Below, in pieces: positions 25,243 to 32,991 of a stretch of 32,991 bases of DNA (positions are counted from its first letter, which is position 1; each line of letters opens with the position of its first letter). The stretch spans positions 1 to 32,991 of the forward strand of contig DATJSH010000045.1 in NCBI GenBank assembly GCA_035504235.1, given 5' to 3'. A program made the translations under genes and the position numbers. The DNA is from DATARH01 sp035504235 (GTDB lineage: Bacteria > Pseudomonadota > Alphaproteobacteria > ATCC43930 > CGMCC-115725). Under the pieces are notes generated by a model. It saw only the letters and a list, made by a program, of their open reading frames with translations, made no database searches and was not told the DNA's origin.

Positions 25243-25294
25243 CAGGAGGCCCGCCTCCTGTTCTCCTCCTGTTATCGCCGACGATAACAGGAGG
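25243..25294. repeat. Cluster of CAGGAGG palindromes downstream of recA
   Basis: CAGGAGGC-CC-GCCTCCTG (25243-25260) is an 8-bp hairpin, followed at once by a perfect 13-bp hairpin, CCTCCTGTTATCG (25265-25277) with its complement (25282-25294) and a CCGA loop. The two units share the CAGGAGG core and an ATTATC/GATAAC neighbour. This looks like an amplified intergenic palindrome. It sits between the recA stop (25376) and the membrane-protein start (25155) and may end the recA transcript, though no T-run follows. Confidence 0.55.
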
Positions 25295-25375
25295 TCCCAA
25301 CAGGCGGCTGCCTTTCGCCCGCCGCCGGGCCTTGTCCGTCGGCGCCCTCTCCCCGCAAGCGGGAAGCGGAAAAGA

Positions 25376-26449
<1,074 letters not shown>

Positions 26450-26508
26450 CTCTCCCCTCCGTTATCCCATGGCCGACGCGGCGGCGCAAACCCGATCAGG
26501 GGGAGAAT

Positions 26509-26541
26509 GTACGCTTTTCGTTCTTAGAACACAAGGGCAAC
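26509..26541 (-). promoter_or_regulatory. Candidate LexA (SOS) boxes upstream of recA
   Basis: The alphaproteobacterial SOS box is GTTC-N7-GTTC. On the minus strand GTTG-N7-GTTC spans 26541-26527 and GAAC-N7-GTAC spans 26523-26509. Each is one base off the consensus or its complement, and they are joined by the palindrome GTTCTTAGAAC. The position 60-92 nt before recA fits LexA control. Confidence 0.5.
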
Positions 26542-26579
26542 TTTTGCCGGCGTTTTCTGACGACGACCGGCGCCGCTGC

Positions 26580-26841
26580 CGCCAGCAGCACCCTGCGAGA
26601 GACCGCCGAAGAGGACGACCATGCGCGCGCCGAACCGGTCATACAGCGAGTCCCACAAGAACCCGCCGACCCCGTCCAAAGAAAAGCGAGGGTCGCGGCC
26701 GTCGCGATCCCCGCGCGCGACCAGCCCAGGGATCGGCCATCGGGTTGCAGGAAAACGCCAAACGACATGACGCCGCCCATGCCGATGCAGCCGACAACAA
26801 TACCGACGGCGACAATCACCCAGCCGTAAAAACACTCTCAT
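26580..26841 (-). pseudogene. Decayed N-terminal fragment of an MFS transporter
   Basis: Two minus-strand frames together read an MFS N-terminus. ATG 26841 begins MRVF. After one extra T in a T-run, the next frame gives YGWVIVAVGIVVGCIGMGGV, MSFGVFLQP and LGWSRAGIATAATLAFLWTG. A further shift gives VGGFLWDSLYDRFGARMVVL and FGGLSQG. Homology-like sequence then stops, with about 320 residues of a normal transporter missing. At least two frameshifts and a truncation make function unlikely. It sits in the recA upstream region, so the deletion that removed its 3' end also brought it next to the recA promoter. Confidence 0.7.
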
Positions 26842-26896
26842 CCGACTTCCCATGATTGCCTGACGGGCACCTTAGCCCGGAACCGGCGACGAGGCG

Positions 26897-27424
26897 CTAG
26901 TCCTTCGCGCGCCGGATCAGGGCATTGGCCGGCAGGGCCGGGTCGAGCACCTTCCGGGCGCTGTCGGCGGCGGCGACGGGAAGCTTGGCGGCGTCGATGA
27001 GGCCGAGCTGGGCCAGCACCGAGGCCTGGTCCCAATAGATGTGCTCGTGCGCGAGCTTGCCGTCGCGGAAGCGGACGATGACGACGAGCGCGACCTCGAC
27101 CCGGCGGCCGGTCGGCGCGATGCCGGGCAGCATCCAATCCATCGCGATCGTGTGGGTAAAGCTGATGACCATCTCGTCGACCAGATGGTCGGCCCCGACC
27201 GTGCGCGAGACCGGGGTCATCGCCATGTCGGGCGGCATCTTGGGAATAAAGTGCGTCGCATAGAACTGGCGCAGCTCGTCATGGCCGCGCCCGCCGGTCA
27301 GCACCGGGACATGGTCGACATAGGCGTCGGGCACCATGGTCGCGAGGGTTTCGCCGGTGTCCTTGGTGTCGAACTCGTGGCGGATATGCTCTTCCCACAG
27401 CGCAACCAGCTCATCCGCGGTCAT
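26897..27424 (-). CDS. NTF2/SnoaL-like protein (ester-cyclase type)
   Basis: The 175-residue protein has the SnoaL-like cone fold pattern: LVALWEEHIRHEFDTKDTGE, TLATMVPDAYVDHVPVLTGG, ELRQFYATHFIPKMPPDM, and the strand pair RVEVALVVIVRFRDGKLAHE with HIYWDQASVLAQLGL. Homologues are annotated ester cyclase or nuclear transport factor 2 family, with varied small-molecule roles, so no reaction is assigned. ATG 27424 has GGAGG 6 nt upstream; the longer frame to 27463 lacks support. It lies between the decayed transporter and cckA on the same strand. Confidence 0.8.
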   Translation of the reverse strand: MTADELVALWEEHIRHEFDTKDTGETLATMVPDAYVDHVPVLTGGRGHDELRQFYATHFIPKMPPDMAMTPVSRTVGADHLVDEMVISFTHTIAMDWMLPGIAPTGRRVEVALVVIVRFRDGKLAHEHIYWDQASVLAQLGLIDAAKLPVAAADSARKVLDPALPANALIRRAKD

Positions 27425-27540
27425 GTACGCCTCCCCGGTTCTGCGAGAGACAGGATTCATCACGGAGGCACCAAGGGCACGCAGAAAAAGAAAACGACGC
27501 CCGATAGCTCTAAGCGCTGACCGACGAGGGGCCAGGGGGA

Positions 27541-30066
27541 TCAGACCGTCTCGCCGTCGATGACTTCCTTGACCTTGGTGGCGAGCTGCTTCAGCGAGAA
27601 GGGCTTGGGCAGGAAGTGGATGTTGCTGTCGCTGTCGAGGCGCTGACGGAAGCTGTCCTCGGTGTAGCCCGAAATGAAGATAACCTTCATCTCCGGATGG
27701 GTCTCGCGCACCTCCCGCACCAGTCCGGGCCCGTCCATCTTGGGCATGACGACATCGGTGATCAGCAGGTCGATCTTTTCCGCGGTCTCGGCCATCAGCT
27801 CGAGCGCGGCTTCGCCGCTGCGCGCCTCGATGACGTTGTAGCCTTTGTTGCGCAGCGCGCGGGCGCTGAAAATGCGCACCGGGTCCTCATCCTCGACCAG
27901 CATCACCGTGCCGGTGCCGGTGGTGTCCTGCACCGGCGGCGCCTCGGCCGGGTCGCTGCGCGCGGCGGCGGCAATGTCGCTTTGCTGGTAGCGCGGCAGG
28001 TAAATTTGGAAGGTCGCGCCCTTGCCCTTCTGGCTGTCGACAAAGATAAAGCCGCCGGTCTGCTTGACGATGCCGTAAACCGTCGAAAGACCGAGGCCGG
28101 TTCCGGAGCCGATCTCCTTGGTCGAAAAGAACGGCTCGAAGATGCGCTCGAGATTTTCTTTGGGAATGCCGATGCCGGTATCGGCGACCTCGATCACCAC
28201 ATAGTCGCCGGCCGGCAAGGTCTCGGCGCCGCGGCGCGTCGATGCCGCCTGGGAATGGTTGGCGGTGCGAATGGTCAGGGTGCCGCCGCCCGGCATCGCG
28301 TCGCGCGCGTTGACCGCGAGGTTGATGATGACCTGTTCCAGTTGGCCCTGGTCGACCTTCGCGAGGCCGAGATCGCGGCCGTGCACGACCTTCAATTCGA
28401 TGTTTTCGCCGATCAGCCGGCGCAAGAGATGCGACAGCTCGACCAGGACATCGGTGATGTCGAGGATGCGCGGCTGCAAGGTCTGCTGGCGCGAGAAGGC
28501 CAGAAGCTGACGCACGAGGTTGGCGGCCCGGTTGGCGTTCTGCTTGATCTGCATGATGTCGGCGAAAGACGGATCGCCCGGCTTGAAGCGCATCAAGAGC
28601 AGATCGCAAAAGCCGATCATCGCGGTCAGCAAGTTGTTGAAATCGTGCGCGACGCCGCCCGCGAGCTGACCGACTGCCTGCATCTTCTGCGACTGGGCGA
28701 ATTGGACTTCGAGGCTCTTCTGCTCGCTGACATCGATAAAATGCAGCATCAGCTCGCCATCGCCGCCATCCGCGCTGTCGAGCCGGCCGCAAAACAGGAC
28801 GCACGTCCTGTGTTGCGGGCCGCGGATGCGGACCTCGACCGGACCGGGCGGCGCGGCGCCTTCCGCAGCGCTCGCCAGCTTGACCGCGAGGTCGCGGCGA
28901 TCGTCCTCGTTGACAAAGCCGATCAGCGGCTGGCCGATCAGATCGCCCGGTGACGAGCCCAACAGCTCGGCCAGCGCACGGTTCGCTTCTTCGAGCCGGC
29001 CGAAGCGGTCGATCAACGCGATGCCGATCGGCGCGTTGGCGAAAAAACCCTGGAAGCGCTCGCGCGACAGGCGCAGCGCGGCCTCCCATTCGCGCTCGGG
29101 GGTCAGGTCGCGGACAATCGAATGGGTGCGCAATTCGTCGCCGGAGCCGACCACACTCTGCCCGATCCAGGCGTGGATGACGCGGCCGTCGCGGCTTTTC
29201 AGCACGACCTCGCCGCGCTGCGCATCGCCGGCGCGGCCGCCGAACGGGTCGGACAGCAGCGCTCCCTCGGCCGGCGGCGCGGCCAGAAACTCCTCGAGCC
29301 GCGCGTCACCGCCCACCAACTCCGCCGGGGTCGCGCCCAGCCAGCGCGCCAGGGTCGGGTTGACGAACAGGAAGCGGCCGTCCGCATCGACCGAGTAGAA
29401 GCCGATCGGCGCCTCGTCGAGGAAATCGACAAGGCGGTTGCGCTCGTTGCGGATCACCCGCTCCATCGCGTGGCGCGCGGTGATGTCCTGGATGTGCCAG
29501 AAGCTGTAGCCCTGGCGGCCGGGGATCGGGTTCACCGCGACATTGAACCAGCCCGCCGCGGCGCCACGCGCGTCCTTTAGCGGTACCGCGGCGATGGCGC
29601 GTGCGCCGGCCTCCGCCTGGCTGCGCAACCGCTGGAAATCGATGCCGGCTTCGAGATCGGCGACCGCCGCGGCCAGGCGGTCGAGCGGCGCCCCGCCATC
29701 GGGATCGAAGAAGCTGATAAAGGCGGAGTTGGCATAAGCGATGCGGCCGTCCGGTCCGACGATCATCTGCGCGTCGGGCGAGGCCTCAAGCGCCTGGCTC
29801 AGAATGTCGACGCGGCGATCGAGCCCGCCATGCACCCAGTGCGCCGCGACCGCCGCCACGCCGATCACGGCGGCCAGCGCGGCGATCCCCACCACCGCGG
29901 CGACGACGCGGACACCCGAGATCACCTCGGCGAAGTACAGAATGAGGATGCCGATGCCGATCGCGGCGAGGATCACCGCTGCCTGGGCCAGCACCCCGAC
30001 CCAAACCGGCCGGCGCCGCTCCCGCCATTGCGCGAGGCGACGGGACGTTGCGCTGTAGGCGACCAT
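27541..30066 (-). CDS. cckA: Hybrid histidine kinase CckA
   Basis: The roughly 841-residue protein has two N-terminal membrane helices (VGVLAQAAVILAAIGIGILI; VVAAVVGIAALAAVIGVAAV), about three PAS domains (residues ~90-470), and a HisKA domain with His474 in GGVAHDFNNLLTAMIGF. The ATPase domain has N box NLAVNARDAM and G boxes DTGIGIP and GTGLGLSTVYG. A C-terminal receiver has Asp771 in LLITDVVMPKMDG. This architecture and the H-box wording are typical of CckA, which phosphorylates ChpT and then CtrA and CpdR. ATG 30066 is the likeliest start; GTG 30075 and TTG 30096 are in frame. A CtrA-like site lies about 75 nt upstream. Confidence 0.95.
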   Translation of the reverse strand: MVAYSATSRRLAQWRERRRPVWVGVLAQAAVILAAIGIGILILYFAEVISGVRVVAAVVGIAALAAVIGVAAVAAHWVHGGLDRRVDILSQALEASPDAQMIVGPDGRIAYANSAFISFFDPDGGAPLDRLAAAVADLEAGIDFQRLRSQAEAGARAIAAVPLKDARGAAAGWFNVAVNPIPGRQGYSFWHIQDITARHAMERVIRNERNRLVDFLDEAPIGFYSVDADGRFLFVNPTLARWLGATPAELVGGDARLEEFLAAPPAEGALLSDPFGGRAGDAQRGEVVLKSRDGRVIHAWIGQSVVGSGDELRTHSIVRDLTPEREWEAALRLSRERFQGFFANAPIGIALIDRFGRLEEANRALAELLGSSPGDLIGQPLIGFVNEDDRRDLAVKLASAAEGAAPPGPVEVRIRGPQHRTCVLFCGRLDSADGGDGELMLHFIDVSEQKSLEVQFAQSQKMQAVGQLAGGVAHDFNNLLTAMIGFCDLLLMRFKPGDPSFADIMQIKQNANRAANLVRQLLAFSRQQTLQPRILDITDVLVELSHLLRRLIGENIELKVVHGRDLGLAKVDQGQLEQVIINLAVNARDAMPGGGTLTIRTANHSQAASTRRGAETLPAGDYVVIEVADTGIGIPKENLERIFEPFFSTKEIGSGTGLGLSTVYGIVKQTGGFIFVDSQKGKGATFQIYLPRYQQSDIAAAARSDPAEAPPVQDTTGTGTVMLVEDEDPVRIFSARALRNKGYNVIEARSGEAALELMAETAEKIDLLITDVVMPKMDGPGLVREVRETHPEMKVIFISGYTEDSFRQRLDSDSNIHFLPKPFSLKQLATKVKEVIDGETV

Positions 30067-30139
30067 CTCCGTCACAGCCCCACCCGTTAACCCCAACCGC
30101 AGAATACCGCATTGTGCGGGGGCGTGCGCTAACGGAAGG

Positions 30140-30154
30140 TTAACGAAGATTTAC
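30140..30154. promoter_or_regulatory. CtrA-like site TTAA-N7-TTAC upstream of cckA
   Basis: TTAA (30140-30143), seven bases, TTAC (30151-30154) has one mismatch from the CtrA consensus and the same form as the site at 10194. It lies 74 nt upstream of the proposed cckA start, in the gap between cckA and the Nudix gene. Confidence 0.4.
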
Positions 30155-30213
30155 GATCGGCAATAATTCGCGCAAGCAACCGCCAAGCGAGAGCCCGCCA
30201 GCGTGACGCACCC

Positions 30214-30837
30214 CTAGTTCTGCGCCAGCCGGTGACAAAGCTGGACAAGGACGGGTTCGCGCAGCCGGCGGGCCGCCGCCTCGCAGGTGACCCATCGGGT
30301 CGCACGCTTTTCTCTCTCCGGCCAGTCGGAAAGCATCTCGGCGACTTCGAGCAGGTAAATCCAGACCTCGATCACCTCCGGCTGCGGCGAATTCGCCCGC
30401 CGCTTTTCGGCGCGAAACACGCCGACCGAAAACGGCGAAACGTGGCCGACCACGCCCGCCTCCTCAAAAGCCTCCTTCAGCGCGTTCTCGCGGAAGCTCA
30501 AATGCGAAACGACCCGGCCCTTGGGGATGCCCCATTTCTTCGATCGCCGGCGACTGATCAATAGGACGCGCGGGTCGCCGTTGCTTTCACGGCGAAAAGC
30601 CAAAACGCCCGACTCCAGGGTCGTCGGCCGCGCCGGCAACATCGGCGGGGCGACCTGTTGTGCTGACATCATCTCGGTCGCCAGCGGCATCGTCAAAAGC
30701 GCATCCTTGAACAACTCCCAAGGCTGCGCCCCGCCCGTCGAACGATGCTTCTTCGGTTTGCCGGATGGCTTCGACTGAGGCTTCGTTGTCTTTTTTCGTG
30801 ACCGGCGAACCTTCGCCAGCTCGATGATCTCGGCCAT
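30214..30837 (-). CDS. Nudix hydrolase, DIPP-like, with basic N-terminal extension
   Basis: The 207-residue protein has a Nudix domain at residues ~75-200. The box reads PKGRVVSHLSFRENALKEAF followed by EEAGVVG. The catalytic E..EE cluster is kept, but the first Glu of the classic G-x5-E-x7-REUxEE pattern is Leu and Arg is Lys. This variant is usual in diphosphoinositol-polyphosphate/diadenosine-type Nudix proteins (PKGWP-like). Residues 1-70 add a Lys/Arg/Pro-rich tail (RRSRKKTTKPQSKPSGKPKK) that may bind nucleic acid or polyphosphate. ATG 30837 is the first sensible start; the frame reaches 30897. It probably cleaves nucleoside or inositol polyphosphates; the substrate is unknown. Confidence 0.83.
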   Translation of the reverse strand: MAEIIELAKVRRSRKKTTKPQSKPSGKPKKHRSTGGAQPWELFKDALLTMPLATEMMSAQQVAPPMLPARPTTLESGVLAFRRESNGDPRVLLISRRRSKKWGIPKGRVVSHLSFRENALKEAFEEAGVVGHVSPFSVGVFRAEKRRANSPQPEVIEVWIYLLEVAEMLSDWPEREKRATRWVTCEAAARRLREPVLVQLCHRLAQN

Positions 30838-30985
30838 TCGATACGCCCACCAAATGCTACCGCTTTCGCCTTGGCCACAAACGCTCAGGAACGTCACAAT
30901 ACTGTCATAAAAAACGCAGGCCAGCGACTTTGACGACGCAGGCGATTGGGCAAATGAGCGCCCCGGCGCAGGCAGGGAGGCCGAT

Positions 30986-31180
30986 ATGCGGCTGACAAAA
31001 TGTGCGCTTCTGGGCGCGTTGCTCGCACCATTACCGGCGGCGGTCGTCGAAACTCATTCGTCATCGTCGTTTAGCAAAATCATCGCCAGAGAAACGGCAC
31101 CGATAGAAACAATAAATACTATATCTGACGGTGACTGCCGGAATTTTTTTGAGCAACGGAAGCCCATAGATTGTCACTGA
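30986..31180 (+). CDS. Possible small secreted peptide with two Cys
   Basis: The 64-residue frame from ATG 30986 has a GGGAGG ribosome site 6 nt upstream, better than most genes here. The N-terminus MRLTKCALLGALLAPLPAAV is signal-peptide-like. The remainder is a short polar chain ending SDGDCRNFFEQRKPIDCH, with a C-x11-C spacing that could form a disulfide. GC content falls across the gene. I recognise no family. It is isolated between the divergent Nudix gene and the convergent dksA-like gene, so it may be a small orphan gene or a chance frame. Confidence 0.4.
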   Translation: MRLTKCALLGALLAPLPAAVVETHSSSSFSKIIARETAPIETINTISDGDCRNFFEQRKPIDCH

Positions 31181-31302
31181 CAACTAAATTTATTATCAAA
31201 ACTCGGGAAGTGTCGACATCACTCGCGGCGGCAAAACGACGACGTTGCCACCAGAATCAGGCCAGTTCGTCGACTTACTTGCTCTTCCAGCTATCGCCAA
31301 AC

Positions 31303-31319
31303 CCCCGAATCGGGGAAAA
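31303..31319 (-). terminator. Weak hairpin downstream of dksA-like gene
   Basis: CCCCG-AAT-CGGGG (31303-31315) lies 30 nt after the minus-strand stop and is bordered by A/T-rich tracts. The stem is only 5 bp, so it is a marginal terminator. The rest of the 164-nt gap shows no gene. Confidence 0.3.
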
Positions 31320-31344
31320 CCGGCGAAGGACGCCGCAAACCGCT

Positions 31345-31761
31345 TCAATCGTCGCGGTGGGTTCGCTCCATGCGCTCGTGGCGTTCCTGCGCCTCGATCG
31401 ACAGCGTCGCGATCGGCCGCGCCTCGAGCCGGCGGATGCCGATCGGCTCGTCGGTTTCCTCGCAATAGCCGTAAGTGCCGGAATCGAGGCGGGCAAGGGC
31501 GGAATCGATCTTGGAGATGAGCTTGCGTTCGCGATCGCGCGTGCGCAGTTCGATAGAGCGTTCGGTTTCGAGCGACGCGCGGTCGGTCAAATCGGGCTTC
31601 AGCAGGCTCTCTTCCTGAAGAGAGCGCAGAGTCTCGGCTGAATCGGCGAGAAGTTCAGAGCGCCAGCGCAGCAGTTTTCGTCGGAAGTACTCCGCCTGTC
31701 GCGGGTTCATAAACTCTTCGTCTTCGGATGGACGATAATCTTCCGGCAAAGTCGGACGCAT
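31345..31761 (-). CDS. dksA: DksA/TraR-family transcription factor
   Basis: The 138-residue protein matches alphaproteobacterial DksA: LPEDYRPSEDEEFMNPRQAE, then a coiled-coil YFRRKLLRWRSELLADSAET with the catalytic DRASLETERSIELRTRDR hairpin tip, and a C-terminal finger YGYCEETDEPIGIRRLEARP. Only one finger Cys is present (YGYC) instead of four, as in many alphaproteobacteria. The protein probably binds the RNA polymerase secondary channel together with ppGpp and tunes rRNA and stress promoters. ATG 31761 was chosen where the conserved start begins; the frame extends to 31824 without support. Confidence 0.92.
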   Translation of the reverse strand: MRPTLPEDYRPSEDEEFMNPRQAEYFRRKLLRWRSELLADSAETLRSLQEESLLKPDLTDRASLETERSIELRTRDRERKLISKIDSALARLDSGTYGYCEETDEPIGIRRLEARPIATLSIEAQERHERMERTHRDD

Positions 31762-31824
31762 CTCAGCCCCGAAACCCCGTTGACGACGGCGGCGGAGTAT
31801 ATGAATCGACCTCAAGCGGATCAA

Positions 31825-32149
31825 CTGCGAGAATCACATAGAGCTATGTTCAATCGAGGCGAAAAGCTTGTTGATTTGGCTGGCGATTCACATTACTAAC
31901 ACCGGCCGCCGTGCTGGACTATAGGGCAGCAATATCCGCGTCTTTAAAATAAAGAACACATTTAGCATCGCAAATCTTTCGAAATTAATTCCGCATCCGT
32001 AATAATTAACAGTTGTCTAAAATTTTTACCGGAATTTTATCTATAATTCGCCGAATTTAACCATGAGTAATTCGCGCCGCCGTTTAGTATTTAATTAAGG
32101 CGTGATCGCTATTTTCTCCTACATCACAAGCAACCCCGCGTTTAAAGAC
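31825..32149. other. AT-rich gene-free region upstream of sciP-like gene
   Basis: I see no gene in these 325 nt, and the base composition is clearly AT-rich against the rest of the window. It holds TTAA-N7-CTAA (32006-32020), the CtrA half-site TTAACCAT (32057-32064) and TTAG-N7-TTAA (32084-32098), plus short AT hairpins such as ctttaaaataaag. It probably contains the promoters of the divergent dksA and sciP-like genes, and perhaps a small RNA that I cannot resolve. Confidence 0.5.
32006..32098. promoter_or_regulatory. Cluster of CtrA-like sites before sciP-like gene
   Basis: Three motifs lie within 93 nt: TTAA-N7-CTAA (32006-32020), TTAACCAT (32057-32064) and TTAG-N7-TTAA (32084-32098). They lie 52-144 nt upstream of ATG 32150. 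sciP is a CtrA target in Caulobacter, so this is expected if the gene is sciP. The AT-richness raises the chance rate. Confidence 0.45.
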
Positions 32150-32434
32150 ATGACCAATATCGATCTTGTCGACGTCTCGGCGGCTCCCCCCGCTCCGGCC
32201 GTCGAACTTCCCTCGCCAAATACCAAGCGTTGGGTGGTCCGCCGCAAGGCGGTCGTCGTCGCCGCGGTGCGCAGCGGCGCGCTCAGCCTGCAGGAAGCCT
32301 GCCGGCGCTACAATTTGTCGGTCGAGGAATTCCTCGCCTGGCAACGTTCGATCGACCGCTATGGTGTGCCAGGACTGCGCGTCACTCGATTGCAGATCTA
32401 CCGCGACACCGACGCGCTGCGCGCCGCGAAATAA
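32150..32434 (+). CDS. sciP: SciP/DUF1153-family CtrA-inhibitor-like protein
   Basis: The 94-residue protein has the DUF1153 helix-turn-helix: LPSPNTKRWVVRRKAVVVAA, VRSGALSLQEACRRYNLSVE, EFLAWQRSIDRYGVPGLRVT and RLQIYR. SciP is a small partner that binds CtrA (and possibly DNA) and blocks CtrA-dependent transcription in Caulobacter. The start is not certain: ATG 32150 gives a normal length, and GTG 32102 adds 16 residues. The upstream region has CtrA-like motifs. cckA, the kinase of the same pathway, lies only 2 kb away on the other strand. Confidence 0.85.
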   Translation: MTNIDLVDVSAAPPAPAVELPSPNTKRWVVRRKAVVVAAVRSGALSLQEACRRYNLSVEEFLAWQRSIDRYGVPGLRVTRLQIYRDTDALRAAK

Positions 32435-32459
32435 GCTGTCTCGCCGCCGCCGCGAAAGC

Positions 32460-32518
32460 CGGGGGCCAGGGCTACCGTCCCATCGCTCGCCCTGGATTCC
32501 CGTTTTTGCGGAATGGCG
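32460..32518. repeat. Degenerate REP-like palindrome
   Basis: CCAGGGC (32465-32471) and GCCCTGG (near 32488) form a hairpin, followed by ATTCCCGTTTTTGCGGAAT, an imperfect inverted repeat. This layout resembles the common proteobacterial repeat ctggattcccgc...gcgggaat in decayed form. It lies between the convergent ends of sciP and the amidohydrolase gene and could also act as a terminator. Confidence 0.5.
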
Positions 32519-32619
32519 AACAAATCGATGCCTTTTCAGCACAGCGCCCGCCACGCCGCCTCAAGCCGGCGGGCGCAGGGTCAACAGCTTCAACGTATTG
32601 TCGACGACATCTCGTTCGG

Positions 32620-32991
32620 TCAGCCGAACGGCCGGCCGGCGATCACCAAGCCGCTGGCGGTCAGCCGCTGGCGGCCTTGCCGGCTCTCGCCGAGCACGTC
32701 GCGGTAGTCGAACGAACCCTCGGCGAGATCGACGATGCTGGCGTCGGCCGCCGCGCCAATGCCGAAATGACCGATATCCTTGCGGCCGATCGCCGTTGCC
32801 GGCGCGATGGTCGAAGCGCGGATCACGTCCACAAGCGGCATGCCGAGCGAAAGGAGCTTCGACATCGTGGTGATCTGGTCGAAGGCGGGGCCTTTGATCG
32901 ACACCGCGTGGACATCACTTGAGATCACGTCCGGAAAAAACCCGGCGGCGAGCATCGCTTCCGCAGTGCGGAAGCCGAACGAGCCGCCGCC
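32620..32991 (-). CDS. Amidohydrolase/deacetylase family protein, C-terminal part
   Basis: The frame runs through the right edge of the window; 123 codons plus stop are visible. The segment SFGFRTAEAMLAAGFFPDVI, SSDVHAVSIKGPAFDQITTM, SKLLSLGMPLVDVIRASTIA and ADASIVDLAEGSFDY matches the C-terminal half of amidohydrolase/deacetylase metalloenzymes (dihydroorotase-like TIM barrel). SSDVHA carries the late metal-site Asp. The metal-binding HxH start is outside the window. The substrate is unknown. It is convergent with the sciP-like gene. Confidence 0.88.
   Translation of the reverse strand, partial: GGGSFGFRTAEAMLAAGFFPDVISSDVHAVSIKGPAFDQITTMSKLLSLGMPLVDVIRASTIAPATAIGRKDIGHFGIGAAADASIVDLAEGSFDYRDVLGESRQGRQRLTASGLVIAGRPFG

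Noticed and set aside
27460..27500. CACGGAGGCACC / AAGGGCACGCAG purine-rich stretch as a dispersed repeat
   Set aside because: It resembles repeats seen in other phyla, but one copy without symmetry in this window gives no support.

Overview
The window looks chromosomal and alphaproteobacterial. It is GC-rich and carries CckA, a SciP/DUF1153-type CtrA partner, an alphaproteobacterial-style DksA with a single finger cysteine, and CtrA-like TTAA-N7-TTAA sites. I cannot place it below class level. I saw no rRNA, tRNA or CRISPR array.

Left part (1-7000): the N-terminus of a minus-strand gene (possibly an alpha/beta hydrolase), a REP-like hairpin, then an ABC importer (ATPase, periplasmic binding protein, fused two-domain permease). 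The cassette is split by a minus-strand MlaC/Ttg2D-like gene and by a 639-bp insertion. The insertion duplicates the last eight codons and the stop of the binding-protein gene as a 35-bp direct repeat. A convergent pair of genes encodes the two halves of a sulfopyruvate/phosphonopyruvate-type thiamine-diphosphate decarboxylase. Diverging from it is a short SelW/Rdx-family gene with an in-frame TGA exactly at the second position of the CxxC redox motif (CKPU). It has a strong ribosome site and a hairpin at SECIS-like distance, so it is very probably a selenoprotein that standard gene calling would miss.

Middle part (7100-20800): a complete Flp/Tad pilus locus. It holds flp pilin, a vWA-type TadG and two TadE-like pseudopilins (minus strand), then a tightly packed plus-strand run cpaA-cpaB-cpaC-cpaD-cpaE-cpaF-tadB-tadC, with a convergent tadD lipoprotein. 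Several genes overlap by 1-7 nt. TadC and CpaF carry unusual extensions. CtrA-like sites lie in the tadE/cpaA divergent region and before tadG.

Right part (20900-32991): mostly minus-strand housekeeping and cell-cycle genes. These are alaS, a GT-C-like membrane protein, recA with SOS-like motifs, a decayed MFS transporter fragment, an NTF2/SnoaL-like protein, the hybrid kinase cckA, a Nudix hydrolase and a dksA-like gene. There is also a possible small secreted peptide on the plus strand. An AT-rich, gene-free stretch with CtrA-like motifs precedes the SciP/DUF1153 gene. The window ends in the C-terminal part of an amidohydrolase. CtrA-like motifs at tad genes, cckA and sciP suggest that pilus assembly is tied to the CckA-CtrA cell-cycle circuit, as in Caulobacter.
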